A DNA stretch of 64,000 bases from Saprospiraceae bacterium. GTDB lineage: Bacteria; Bacteroidota; Bacteroidia; Chitinophagales; Saprospiraceae. A program made the translations under genes and the position numbers. The first letter of the stretch is position 1. The number at the start of each line of letters is the position of its first letter. The notes under the pieces were generated by a model. The model saw nothing but the letters and a program-made list of their open reading frames with translations. It was not told where the DNA came from and searched no databases. Below are positions 46,292-54,307 of the stretch, one piece after another. The stretch covers positions 1 through 64,000 of the forward strand of contig JAGQWX010000001.1 of assembly GCA_020436935.1 (NCBI GenBank). The letters are read 5' to 3'.

Positions 46292-46391
46292 ACAATTACC
46301 AATTTTATTTTTCGCAATAATTTACTCATGGCTTCGCCTCTGATAGGTCGCAATGACTCATCATATACCTTCACATTTTTGTTTGGTTCGA

Positions 46392-46925
46392 TTATCGCCT
46401 GACTACCTTCTTTATCAGTTTCTGATCAATTTTGATCTGAAATTGATAGCCCAGGTTTTCAAGGCCGATAACCACCGTATTTTTATTGATCGAGTCCACA
46501 AGTTTGCCATGCAAACCGGTAAGACTACCTCCCACAATTTCTATATCATCCCCAACAACGGGCATGAATTCACTTGATTCAACTTCAAGCTCTGCATCCC
46601 CCACGATCCTCCTTAATACGTCGATTTCTTCTTCCGGAATTGAAATATATTTTTTACCCGGCTTAATGAAACGCATTACATTTTCTGTCTCTAACACCTT
46701 CACCCTTTCCGACTCCGAAATTTTTACAAATACGTAGCAGTTGATCAAGGGCACATAATATCTTTTTATTTTTCTGGTATACCTTTTGACCCGCTCCAGG
46801 AGTGGAACATACGCATGTATACCCTTGCTTTGCAAATCTTTTACCACCTGTTTTTCGCACTTATATTTGGTATAAATGGCATACCAAAGTTCCAGGTCCG
46901 TTTGAACCAAACTACTATTGTTCAT
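46392..46925 (-). CDS. UpxY-type NusG-like transcription antiterminator
   Basis: The NGN domain motif is LWYAIYTKYKCEKQVVKDL, followed by YVPLLERVKRYTRKIKRYYVPLINCYVFVK. The C-terminal KOW-like domain is VGDDIEIVGGSLTGLHGKLV. UpxY proteins let RNA polymerase read through the leader of their own capsule or exopolysaccharide operon. It heads the 17-kb cluster and overlaps the preceding wHTH-nucleotidyltransferase gene by 11 nt. The classical partner UpxZ is not recognised here; the upstream gene takes its place. Confidence 0.93.
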   Translation of the reverse strand: MNNSSLVQTDLELWYAIYTKYKCEKQVVKDLQSKGIHAYVPLLERVKRYTRKIKRYYVPLINCYVFVKISESERVKVLETENVMRFIKPGKKYISIPEEEIDVLRRIVGDAELEVESSEFMPVVGDDIEIVGGSLTGLHGKLVDSINKNTVVIGLENLGYQFQIKIDQKLIKKVVRR

Positions 46926-47451
46926 TTTTCCAGATTAATAGAGGTTGAACTTCAAATGCATCCTTGCCCAGTTTTTCATACCCGTTTCTGTCATAAACGA
47001 TATACCTGATTTTGCGCGAAATCATTTGTTCTGACTTTTCAATAAGATGCAACAAATACTCCTTTTTTACTTCGCCTATGAGTAGCAAATCGATAATGGG
47101 ACTATCAATACCTTTGGCCAGTGAGCCTGTAACATATACTTCATCTATATCTCCAAGATTTGAAATTACCTGGTCGATGATGGTGTCAAAACCAAGATGT
47201 TTTTTGACTATATTATGGATTTCATGGAACAAGGGATGGCCTTCATTGGCTTGAAAGAACTTTTTATTCCCTTGTATTTCAGAACTCAACATACCCGCTT
47301 CCTCAAGTCTGTTCAACTCCACCCTGATCGCATTGGAGGATTCCCCAAACTCCGTCTCAAGACTGCGCAGGTAGGCCTTTGTCTTTGTGTTCAAAAAAAA
47401 CTTAAAGAGCAGCTTTATACGTGTTTTTGAAGAAATGAGGGTCTCAATCAT
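46915..47451 (-). CDS. Winged-helix regulator fused to a degenerate nucleotidyltransferase domain
   Basis: Residues 1-75 or so look like an ArsR/MarR-type winged helix (KAYLRSLETEFGESSNAIRVELNRLEEAG). The second half has VYVTGSLAKGIDSPIIDLLLIG, a Pol-beta-like nucleotidyltransferase motif in which the first catalytic Asp of the D-x-D pair is Ile. Proteins of this type precede UpxY-like genes in other Bacteroidota surface-polysaccharide loci, as I recall. A perfect inverted repeat at its own promoter suggests autoregulation. It is the first gene of the cluster, translationally coupled to upxY. Confidence 0.85.
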   Translation of the reverse strand: MIETLISSKTRIKLLFKFFLNTKTKAYLRSLETEFGESSNAIRVELNRLEEAGMLSSEIQGNKKFFQANEGHPLFHEIHNIVKKHLGFDTIIDQVISNLGDIDEVYVTGSLAKGIDSPIIDLLLIGEVKKEYLLHLIEKSEQMISRKIRYIVYDRNGYEKLGKDAFEVQPLLIWKNEQ

Positions 47452-47454
47452 AAT

Positions 47455-47477
47455 TTTGAGTAAAAAAACTACTCAAA
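47455..47477. promoter_or_regulatory. Inverted repeat at the cluster promoter, candidate operator
   Basis: Perfect arms TTTGAGTA (47455-47462) and TACTCAAA (47470-47477) are separated by 7 A-rich bases. The repeat overlaps the -7 box and covers the expected transcription start, ending 3 nt before the ATG of the wHTH gene. Its size suits a dimeric winged-helix protein. Confidence 0.6.
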
Positions 47478-47505
47478 TGTAAAATAATTGTCATCTATCC
47501 ACCAA
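47474..47505 (-). promoter_or_regulatory. Promoter of the polysaccharide cluster
   Basis: On the minus strand TTG (47503-47505) and TACATTTG (47474-47481) are 21 nt apart, a full match to the Bacteroidota promoter pattern. The -7 box is 22 nt upstream of the start codon, so the 5' leader of the first gene is very short. Confidence 0.75.
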
Positions 47506-47634
47506 AAATTAGTGTGACAATTGAGTGAAGGTGAAAAATATTTTTGTTGAAATTTCAAATGGTTAACAGAACCTACCTCTTGAAAATCCTGCTTTAAGGA
47601 CTTGTAAGCAATGTTAAGATTGCGAAAAGTGTAG
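47506..47634. other. Short gap between the cluster promoter and the CarboxypepD_reg gene
   Basis: The gap 47452-47634 holds the promoter and operator at its left end. The rest shows no supported gene; a minus-strand frame that reaches into it from 47987 is out of frame with the real protein and looks like random sequence. Confidence 0.5.
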
Positions 47635-48312
47635 TTATTGTTTTTTATTTTTGAAATCACCTCTTTTCCAGGCCTCAATGAATTGCTTCCATGCAAACAC
47701 ATCAAATATCCGTTGAGGCTTGTACTGTCCGGTGTATACTGCAGCATTTGCCGTTTCCCTAAATACCAGGCTGCTGGCTTCTCTGCCATCTGTTGGTACA
47801 GCATAGCGAAGTTCCCGCATTGCCTCTTCGGCAAGATTTTTACGGGCATTTTCCCTGACTTCATCCGTAACGTCCATGGCCAAAAGATCATACTTGAAAT
47901 GTTCTCTGCTGGGCCAGGGGTAGATGACCACTTCAGGAAGAAGTACATTATCGACTGACATGATCTGTATCCAACTGTAAAGGTCACTGTTTAAAGTATC
48001 CGGGACCACATATTCTACGGTTTTAAAGCCAATTCTAGAGAAGACAACTTTCTCGCCAGGCTGAGCGACAAACGAAAAATATCCATCAAACTCAGAAACA
48101 ACACCCCTGCTGGTACCTTCGATAGCCACATTGACATATGGAAGGCCAATGACATTGCCATCTGAATCTTCTGTCACTACTTTTCCTGTAAATTGTATGG
48201 CCTTTGGAAGCTTCTGCTGAGCATTAACGATCAAATTTCCAAAGATAACCAAGGCCAGTATGAGATATATTTTCTTCAAAACCGATTTTATTTGGAGAAA
48301 CGAATATATCAT
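47635..48312 (-). CDS. Secreted CarboxypepD_reg-like domain protein
   Basis: The signal peptide (SVLKKIYLILALVIFGNLIVNA) is followed by a CarboxypepD_reg-like beta-sandwich: FTGKVVTEDSDGNVIGLPYVNVAIEGT, GVVSEFDGYFSFVAQPGEKVVFSRIGFK. This domain is common in Bacteroidota outer-membrane and secreted proteins, often at the N-terminus of TonB-dependent receptors. Here it ends in a 100-residue unassigned helical tail. ATG 48312 (225 aa) is preferred over TTG 48345. It is divergent from the M16 peptidase gene. Confidence 0.82.
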   Translation of the reverse strand: MIYSFLQIKSVLKKIYLILALVIFGNLIVNAQQKLPKAIQFTGKVVTEDSDGNVIGLPYVNVAIEGTSRGVVSEFDGYFSFVAQPGEKVVFSRIGFKTVEYVVPDTLNSDLYSWIQIMSVDNVLLPEVVIYPWPSREHFKYDLLAMDVTDEVRENARKNLAEEAMRELRYAVPTDGREASSLVFRETANAAVYTGQYKPQRIFDVFAWKQFIEAWKRGDFKNKKQ

Positions 48313-48420
48313 TTCTATTTTAAAATAGGTGGCTGTATTTAACAAACTATTAACCCCTAAATCTATTTAATGTTCTTAAATCTTACATTTTCGGAGTTTT
48401 AAGCGAACTCGTACTCATTT

Positions 48421-48452
48421 TTGGCATTACTAATTTCATAATCATTATTTTG
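48421..48452 (+). promoter_or_regulatory. Near-consensus promoter of the M16 peptidase gene
   Basis: TTG at 48421-48423 and TATTTTG at 48446-48452 are 22 nt apart; the -7 element lacks one of the two spacer bases of TAnnTTTG. It is 32 nt before the start codon. A very similar TTATTTTGCA stands before the HtrA gene. Confidence 0.35.
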
Positions 48453-48484
48453 CAAGCTTATTACTTAACCATTTTAAAATTGAT

Positions 48485-51340
48485 ATGAAATTGCGCCCTT
48501 ATCTCATTTTGCTTAATGTATTGCTATTTACCATGTTGAATGCCCAGTATTCCCTAGTTGAGAAAGTTGTTAAGAAGACTGATGATCAGATCATTATTCC
48601 TTACGAAAAGTATGTTTTTGACAACGGACTCACAGTGGTTGTTCATGAAGACCACAGCGATCCCATTGTCCATGTTGATGTCACATATCATGTAGGTTCT
48701 GCTCGGGAAGAAATCGGAAAAAGTGGATTTGCACATTTTTTTGAACACATGATGTTTCAGGGAAGTGATAATGTTGCTGACGAACAACACTTCAAGATCA
48801 TCACTGAAGCCGGAGGTACGCTCAATGGTTCAACCAACAGGGACAGGACCAATTATTTTGAAACGGTGCCAAGCAACCAGCTTGAAAAAATGCTGTGGCT
48901 GGAAGCTGATAGAATGGGTTTTTTACTCGATGCTGTAACTCAGCAGAAATTTGAAATCCAAAGAGCTACCGTTAAAAATGAAAGAGGGCAAAACTATGAC
49001 AATAGACCTTATGGTTTGATAACAGAAAAAGTAGCCCAGACCTTATACCCATATGGACATCCATACAGCTGGTTGACCATTGGCTATATTGAAGATCTCA
49101 ATCGGGTAGATGTCAATGACCTGAAAAACTTTTTCCTGAGATGGTATGGTCCAAACAATGCCACACTTACCATTGGCGGAGATGTAGATACCAAGGAAGT
49201 CCTCAAAATGGTTCAAAAGTATTTTGGTGGAATTCCAATGGGTCCAAAAGTAGAAAAAGTAAAGTTAGATCCAGTCTCCCTCGACAAAAACAGATATGTA
49301 AGCATGGTAGACAACTACGCAAAGTTGCCTATGTTGGTTTGTGCCATGCCTAGTGTTCCCCGCTATGACAAAGATGAAGGAGCTTTGGATTGCCTTGCTC
49401 AAATCATTGGTGGTGACAATAATTCAATTCTTTACCAAAAGCTGGTAAAAACGCAAAAAGCATTGAATGTTCGTGTATCCAATGGTACTGATGAACTTGC
49501 AGGAAATTTCACTTTCATGGTTACGCCAAAACCAGGTACTCCTCTTGGAGAAATGGAGGAAGCGCTCAAAATGGCTTTGAAAGAATTTGAATCAAAAGGT
49601 GCTTCTGAAGAAGATGTACAAAAATTCAAAAACAACTACGAAGCAATGAACATCTACGGTCTTGAAAGTGTGAGTGGAAAAGTCAGACAACTTGCAGCAT
49701 ACCAGACGTTCACCGGAAATCCAAATTTTATTCAGCAAGAGTTGAAGAATTACACCTCAATAACCCCTGCCGATGTTATGAGGGTATATAATAAATACAT
49801 CAAGGATAAGCCAATGGTGGTACTGAGTGTACTTACCAAAGGCAATGAGCTGATGAAAGTCACGGAAGACAACTTTACCATTGACACCACCAAATACACA
49901 CCACCAAGTTATGGTTATGATGGTTTGAAATACGTAAAACCAAAAGATAGTTTTGACAGGAGTGTCATGCCTTCTGAAGGTCCTGCACCTGTCGTGAAAG
50001 TGCCGGAATATGTACAGTCAAAAAAAGGCAATTATGATATCATTGAAGCAACTTCCGATGAAATTCCTGTGGTAGTAATTTCATTGGAATTGAAAGGAGG
50101 TCAACTGGCAGAACAGAACGATCTATCCAAGCTTGGTCTTTCATCAATGTTTGCGAGAATGATGAATGAAGACACCAAAAATTTCACATCTGAAGAAATG
50201 AGTGCAAAGCTGGATCTATTGGGCGCCAGCATCAATATAGGCTCCGATCTCGATAATACAAGTATTACCATCAGAACGCTTACAAAGAATCTGAAACCGA
50301 CGCTCGAACTTCTGGAAGAACGATTGTTGAGGCCAGATTTTAAAGCCGAAACATTTGACAGAATCAAAAATCAAACCATTGAAGGTATCAAAAACTCCAA
50401 GTCCAGGGCTGCCACAGTAGCAACTGATGCCTATAACAAAATGCTTTATGGAGATGAAAGTGTGTTTGGTCTTCCATCAAACGGAACGGAGAAAACCGTG
50501 GCCAACATAACACTGGCAGACGTTGAGAACTACTATAAGCAGTATTTCAGCAGAAATGGAATGAAGGCTGTTGTAGTTGGCCCAATCAATAAGGAAATTT
50601 CTCAGCAAATCAATGATGTGCTTCAGAAACTTCCGGACTACAAAGTAAGCCTTGAAGAGCAAATCAAGGCTGCAAAAACCAAACAGGACAAAACCATATA
50701 TGTGGTAGATATCCCTAAAGCTGCTCAGACTGAATTCAGAATTGGATATGTCACAGATCTGAAATATGATGCAACAGGAGAATTTTACAAGGCTCAGTTG
50801 ATGAATTATCTTTTTGGAGGTTCATTCAATGGCAGAATCAATATCAATTTACGTGAAGACAAAGGCTGGACATATGGTGCCCGAACGTCATTGGCAGGTA
50901 ACAATTATACAGGAAGTCTTACCTTTTCTTCAGGGATTCTCGCCAGTGCAACAGACAGTACTGTTGTTGAATTTTTTAAAGAGCTCAACAATTATGCTGA
51001 AAAAGGCATAAGTGATGAAGAACTTACCTTCTTAAAACAAGCCATTTCCCAATCAGAAGCCAGAAGGTATGAAACAGGGTTTCAAAAGGCTGGATTTGTA
51101 AGCAATATTCTCAAATACGGCCTGGATAAATCTTATGTCACCGAACAAAACAATGTTTTGAAAAATCTTACCAAACAAGAGGTGAATAAGCTGGCATCCA
51201 AGTACATGGATCAAACCAAAATGAAGATTGTTCTTGCCGGTGATAAAGCCAAAATACAGGGACCTCTTGAGGCTCTTGGATATACTGTAGTTTCAATAGA
51301 TTCAGAAGGAAATGTTATTGACAATCAGGTCAAGCCATAA
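48485..51340 (+). CDS. Exported M16-family zinc peptidase, two-domain
   Basis: A signal peptide (about residues 1-20) precedes the active M16 domain, with the inverted zinc motif HFFEH at His84, Glu87 and His88 and the downstream ligand region KNERGQNYDNRPYG. A second M16-like half (about 520-930) lacks HxxEH and has RINLREDKGWTYGARTS, as usual for the inactive partner. At 951 aa it is a single-chain clamshell peptidase as in pitrilysin-like or PqqL-like enzymes. It likely degrades peptides in the periplasm. A strong terminator follows. Confidence 0.94.
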   Translation: MKLRPYLILLNVLLFTMLNAQYSLVEKVVKKTDDQIIIPYEKYVFDNGLTVVVHEDHSDPIVHVDVTYHVGSAREEIGKSGFAHFFEHMMFQGSDNVADEQHFKIITEAGGTLNGSTNRDRTNYFETVPSNQLEKMLWLEADRMGFLLDAVTQQKFEIQRATVKNERGQNYDNRPYGLITEKVAQTLYPYGHPYSWLTIGYIEDLNRVDVNDLKNFFLRWYGPNNATLTIGGDVDTKEVLKMVQKYFGGIPMGPKVEKVKLDPVSLDKNRYVSMVDNYAKLPMLVCAMPSVPRYDKDEGALDCLAQIIGGDNNSILYQKLVKTQKALNVRVSNGTDELAGNFTFMVTPKPGTPLGEMEEALKMALKEFESKGASEEDVQKFKNNYEAMNIYGLESVSGKVRQLAAYQTFTGNPNFIQQELKNYTSITPADVMRVYNKYIKDKPMVVLSVLTKGNELMKVTEDNFTIDTTKYTPPSYGYDGLKYVKPKDSFDRSVMPSEGPAPVVKVPEYVQSKKGNYDIIEATSDEIPVVVISLELKGGQLAEQNDLSKLGLSSMFARMMNEDTKNFTSEEMSAKLDLLGASINIGSDLDNTSITIRTLTKNLKPTLELLEERLLRPDFKAETFDRIKNQTIEGIKNSKSRAATVATDAYNKMLYGDESVFGLPSNGTEKTVANITLADVENYYKQYFSRNGMKAVVVGPINKEISQQINDVLQKLPDYKVSLEEQIKAAKTKQDKTIYVVDIPKAAQTEFRIGYVTDLKYDATGEFYKAQLMNYLFGGSFNGRININLREDKGWTYGARTSLAGNNYTGSLTFSSGILASATDSTVVEFFKELNNYAEKGISDEELTFLKQAISQSEARRYETGFQKAGFVSNILKYGLDKSYVTEQNNVLKNLTKQEVNKLASKYMDQTKMKIVLAGDKAKIQGPLEALGYTVVSIDSEGNVIDNQVKP

Positions 51341-51349
51341 AATTTAAGG

Positions 51350-51386
51350 AAAGGCAGCCGGAGTTCCGACTGCCTTTTTCTTTTCT
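51350..51386 (+). terminator. Rho-independent terminator after the M16 gene
   Basis: Arms AAAGGCAG (51350-51357) and CTGCCTTT (51370-51377), with inner CGG/CCG, form a stem with an AGTT loop followed by a T-rich run. Confidence 0.85.
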
Positions 51387-51440
51387 TCACCCACATCACA
51401 TCAGAATGGAAATATCTGTTCTGACCATAAAGCAACAATA

Positions 51441-53036
51441 ATGCATAGATCTTTTCTTGTTTTCGCTTTTCTATTATTCGCAAGTTTGATTTCGGGGCAA
51501 TCGTTTACTTCCAACTTGCCAATCATCAAAATAACAACTACAAATGTTATTGAAGACGAGGAAAAAGTGGAGGCAAGAATGCAGATTATGGATCAGGATA
51601 TCAATTTGAGTTCTGACTCGGTCTTTGCAATTGATGAGTTGATTGGGATTGAATTTCGTGGATCATCTTCCCAAATTTTTCCAAAAAAAGCTTATGGTCT
51701 GGAGGTTCGTGACAAGGATGGAGATGACAAAGACGTGAGCATTTTTGGCTGGCCAGAAGAAGCAGATTATGTACTATTTGCTTCTTACAACGAAAAAAGT
51801 TTTTTACACAACGTCATCTCAATGGAGATGGCAAGATCGATGGGCATGTATGCTCCAAGAACCCGTTTTGTAGAATTAATGATCAACAATCAGTATCAGG
51901 GTTTGTATGTTCTGATGGAAAAAATCAAAAGAGACAAAGGACGAGTAGATATTGCAAAGTTGGACCCCGACGAAAATTCAGGAGATGATCTAACAGGAGG
52001 ATATCTGTTGAAAATCGACAAATTCACTGGCACAATCAACTATTTCTTCGAATCTCTTTTTAAATCCAGCAAAGAGAAAAAAATCTTTTATCAACTGGAC
52101 ACTCCGAAAGAGCCTTCTGAACAACAAAAAGCATACATACGGAATTATATCAATACCGTGGAATCGAGATTTGCATCAAGTAATTACAAGGATTCGCAGC
52201 TTGGTTACAGATCGTTTATAGATGTATCAAGTTTTGTGAAGTTTTTCCTTGTAAGTGAAGTCTCAAGAAATATGGATGCCTATCGGATAAGCAGCTTCCT
52301 TCACAAAGACAAAGACAGTAATGATCCACGTTTGAAGATGGGACCGGTCTGGGATTTTGATATTGCCTACGGTAATGCAGATTATTGCGAAGGCAGCAGA
52401 CACGATTTGTGGGCATACAAATTCAACGAAATATGCCCTTTTGATGACCTCCAGGTTCCTTTTTGGTGGGAAAAATTGATGTCGGATCCTTATTTCTTTG
52501 ATGAAGTGCGCAAAGAGTATAGCCTTCAAAGAACTGCTGGCTTTCTTCAGGAAAGCAAAATCACATCAACTATTGATTCTCTTGTGGAAGTAATACAATT
52601 TGCCCAATCGAGAAACTTTGTCCGATGGCCTATTTTGGGGGAATATGTTTGGCCTCAGCCTCAGCCTATAGCCACAAGCTGGAATGGAGAGGTATCTGAA
52701 TTGAGGAACTGGTTTAAAAAACGAATTTTCTGGCTGGATGGACAGTTTCTCCTTTCAAACCTGGAGAATGAAAATTCCAATCAAACTTTCATTTCTCCCA
52801 ATCCAACCAACAGTTTTGGTTTAGCCACTATTAGCCACCTTAGACCAGGCACCTATCAATTGACTTTGAGCAATATGACCGGCCAGGTATTTTACAATCA
52901 AAAGGCGAGACTTGATGCAGAAACCAGGTTATCAGATGTGGTTGGAAATTTTTCACATCTCAGTGCAGGACTTTATTTTATCCATCTAAGGTCCGGGACT
53001 GAAACTTTGACCCTTAAGCTCATGCTGCATGATTGA
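51441..53036 (+). CDS. Secreted CotH-like kinase protein with type A T9SS sorting domain
   Basis: After a signal peptide (about 1-19) comes the CotH domain: GIEFRGSSSQIFPKKAYGLEV, SYNEKSFLHNVISMEMARSMG, YQGLYVLMEKIKRDKGRVDI and GPVWDFDIAYGNADYC, which carries the metal-binding Asp pair. CotH proteins are atypical protein kinases; those fused to sorting signals in Bacteroidota are of unknown substrate. The last 80 residues are a type IX target domain (FISPNPTN... GTYQLTLSNMTGQV... LSAGLYFIHL). The protein should be displayed on or released from the outer membrane. Confidence 0.9.
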   Translation: MHRSFLVFAFLLFASLISGQSFTSNLPIIKITTTNVIEDEEKVEARMQIMDQDINLSSDSVFAIDELIGIEFRGSSSQIFPKKAYGLEVRDKDGDDKDVSIFGWPEEADYVLFASYNEKSFLHNVISMEMARSMGMYAPRTRFVELMINNQYQGLYVLMEKIKRDKGRVDIAKLDPDENSGDDLTGGYLLKIDKFTGTINYFFESLFKSSKEKKIFYQLDTPKEPSEQQKAYIRNYINTVESRFASSNYKDSQLGYRSFIDVSSFVKFFLVSEVSRNMDAYRISSFLHKDKDSNDPRLKMGPVWDFDIAYGNADYCEGSRHDLWAYKFNEICPFDDLQVPFWWEKLMSDPYFFDEVRKEYSLQRTAGFLQESKITSTIDSLVEVIQFAQSRNFVRWPILGEYVWPQPQPIATSWNGEVSELRNWFKKRIFWLDGQFLLSNLENENSNQTFISPNPTNSFGLATISHLRPGTYQLTLSNMTGQVFYNQKARLDAETRLSDVVGNFSHLSAGLYFIHLRSGTETLTLKLMLHD

Positions 53037-53047
53037 TAAAAGAGAAC

Positions 53048-54145
53048 TTATTTTTCAAGTGCATTTCTAAGGGCATCAATATAGCCACGACCAAATTCTT
53101 CGTCCGGCTCCATATAATTGCCTTCTCCCCACTCATTCCATGATTTTAGGAAAAGTATTTTTTCCTCATGGTCCTTATTAGAAATATTTTCCAATGCTGC
53201 ACCTACCTGCTTTGAAAAAGATTCGGGGTTAGCGCCGTAAAAATTATGGAATTTTTTACCAGATCGTGGTGAATGATCCCAGTTTGGAATGATGCTGGGA
53301 ATGATTTGTCTCTGAGCATCAGTTGCATTTGTAAATGTCTTGCTGGCTTGATCATAATGAATAAATCTTCCTCTTTTAAACCATCTTCTAAATAAAGATG
53401 TCCACTTTCGTTGGAGGAAAGATTCCTGCTCAAAGTATGCACTCAGCCGATTTACATTCACATAATCATAACCCAGGTCGAGTATTTTCTGATTATCTGC
53501 TTCCCGATGGCTGTACCCTATAAATGTAAACCCTTCAAGTCCTTCCTTTTGAGCCAGTTCATTCCACAAATGCTTAAACACTGGGAAATCCTCAAAGCCC
53601 ATTGAATCAAAAATGACGAAAATGAGTTTACCGTTGATTTTCATATACCTGGGATCCAGAAATGCAGCCCTCATATCGTAAAAATGGTTGGAATAATCAT
53701 CCGGGCCACCATATTCTTGTTTGATAAGCAACTCATCATCACCCGTATTGTCAAAAGTTTTTTTATACCAGCTGTGATTTGCCCAAGCCAGGCAGAATGG
53801 AAAATCAGGTTTCCCTGAACTTAAAACCTCATTAAATGGTCTTTCGAGCAGCCGCTTTCCATTCCCAAAATAATAATGCCAGTAACAAAATCCTTCAATT
53901 CCTGCTTCAGCAGCAAGGTGGGCCTGAGCTATACGGGTTTCTGCAAGCCTAAGATCATAGAAGCCGAGATCAGCAGGCATTTTCGGTTGAACATGACCTT
54001 TGAACAAAGGCCTGGCTTTTACCACATTGGTCCATTCAGTGAAGCCATTTCCCCACCATGTATTGTTTTCCGGTATCGGGTGGTACTGGGGCAAATAATA
54101 AGCAATGACCCTGGCTTTTTTGTTCCTACTCAATGTCGTTTTCAT
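53048..54145 (-). CDS. WbsX-like glycan-active protein (GH99-like fold)
   Basis: The 365-aa protein begins ARVIAYYLPQYHPIPENNTWWG followed by FTEWTNVVKARPLF and FCYWHYYFGNGKRLLERP, with FLKSWNEWGEGNYMEPD near the end. These are the conserved blocks of the WbsX family, found in O-antigen and other polysaccharide loci and predicted to be a GH99-like glycosyltransferase or hydrolase. No signal peptide is seen. It stands outside the main cluster, between two secreted proteins, and converges on the CotH gene with 11 nt between stops. Confidence 0.9.
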   Translation of the reverse strand: MKTTLSRNKKARVIAYYLPQYHPIPENNTWWGNGFTEWTNVVKARPLFKGHVQPKMPADLGFYDLRLAETRIAQAHLAAEAGIEGFCYWHYYFGNGKRLLERPFNEVLSSGKPDFPFCLAWANHSWYKKTFDNTGDDELLIKQEYGGPDDYSNHFYDMRAAFLDPRYMKINGKLIFVIFDSMGFEDFPVFKHLWNELAQKEGLEGFTFIGYSHREADNQKILDLGYDYVNVNRLSAYFEQESFLQRKWTSLFRRWFKRGRFIHYDQASKTFTNATDAQRQIIPSIIPNWDHSPRSGKKFHNFYGANPESFSKQVGAALENISNKDHEEKILFLKSWNEWGEGNYMEPDEEFGRGYIDALRNALEK

Positions 54146-54181
54146 TAAAGTCTTTTCTTAAAAGTGTCATTTGCACCGTCG

Positions 54182-54189
54182 CAAAGGTA
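54182..54189 (-). promoter_or_regulatory. Candidate -7 box for the WbsX-like gene
   Basis: TACCTTTG on the minus strand, 36 nt upstream of the start codon. No -33 TTG at the right distance. The rest of the 162-nt gap to the next gene shows nothing else. Confidence 0.4.
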
Positions 54190-54307
54190 AACATTATGAC
54201 TTCTAAATTATCCATGTATTGATTGTCAATACTATTTTGCAACATTTTGGACAAAACTCATGGCATTATAACTCGAATTAATCTAACAAGAGGCTTGTAA
54301 ATATTGA

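Noticed and set aside
47469-47987. 172-codon minus-strand frame overlapping the CarboxypepD_reg gene
   Set aside because: It reads the same DNA in another frame, with no signal, motif or composition of a real protein.
48313-48345. TTG 48345 as start of the CarboxypepD_reg protein
   Set aside because: ATG 48312 gives a compact signal peptide; the extra 11 residues add nothing.
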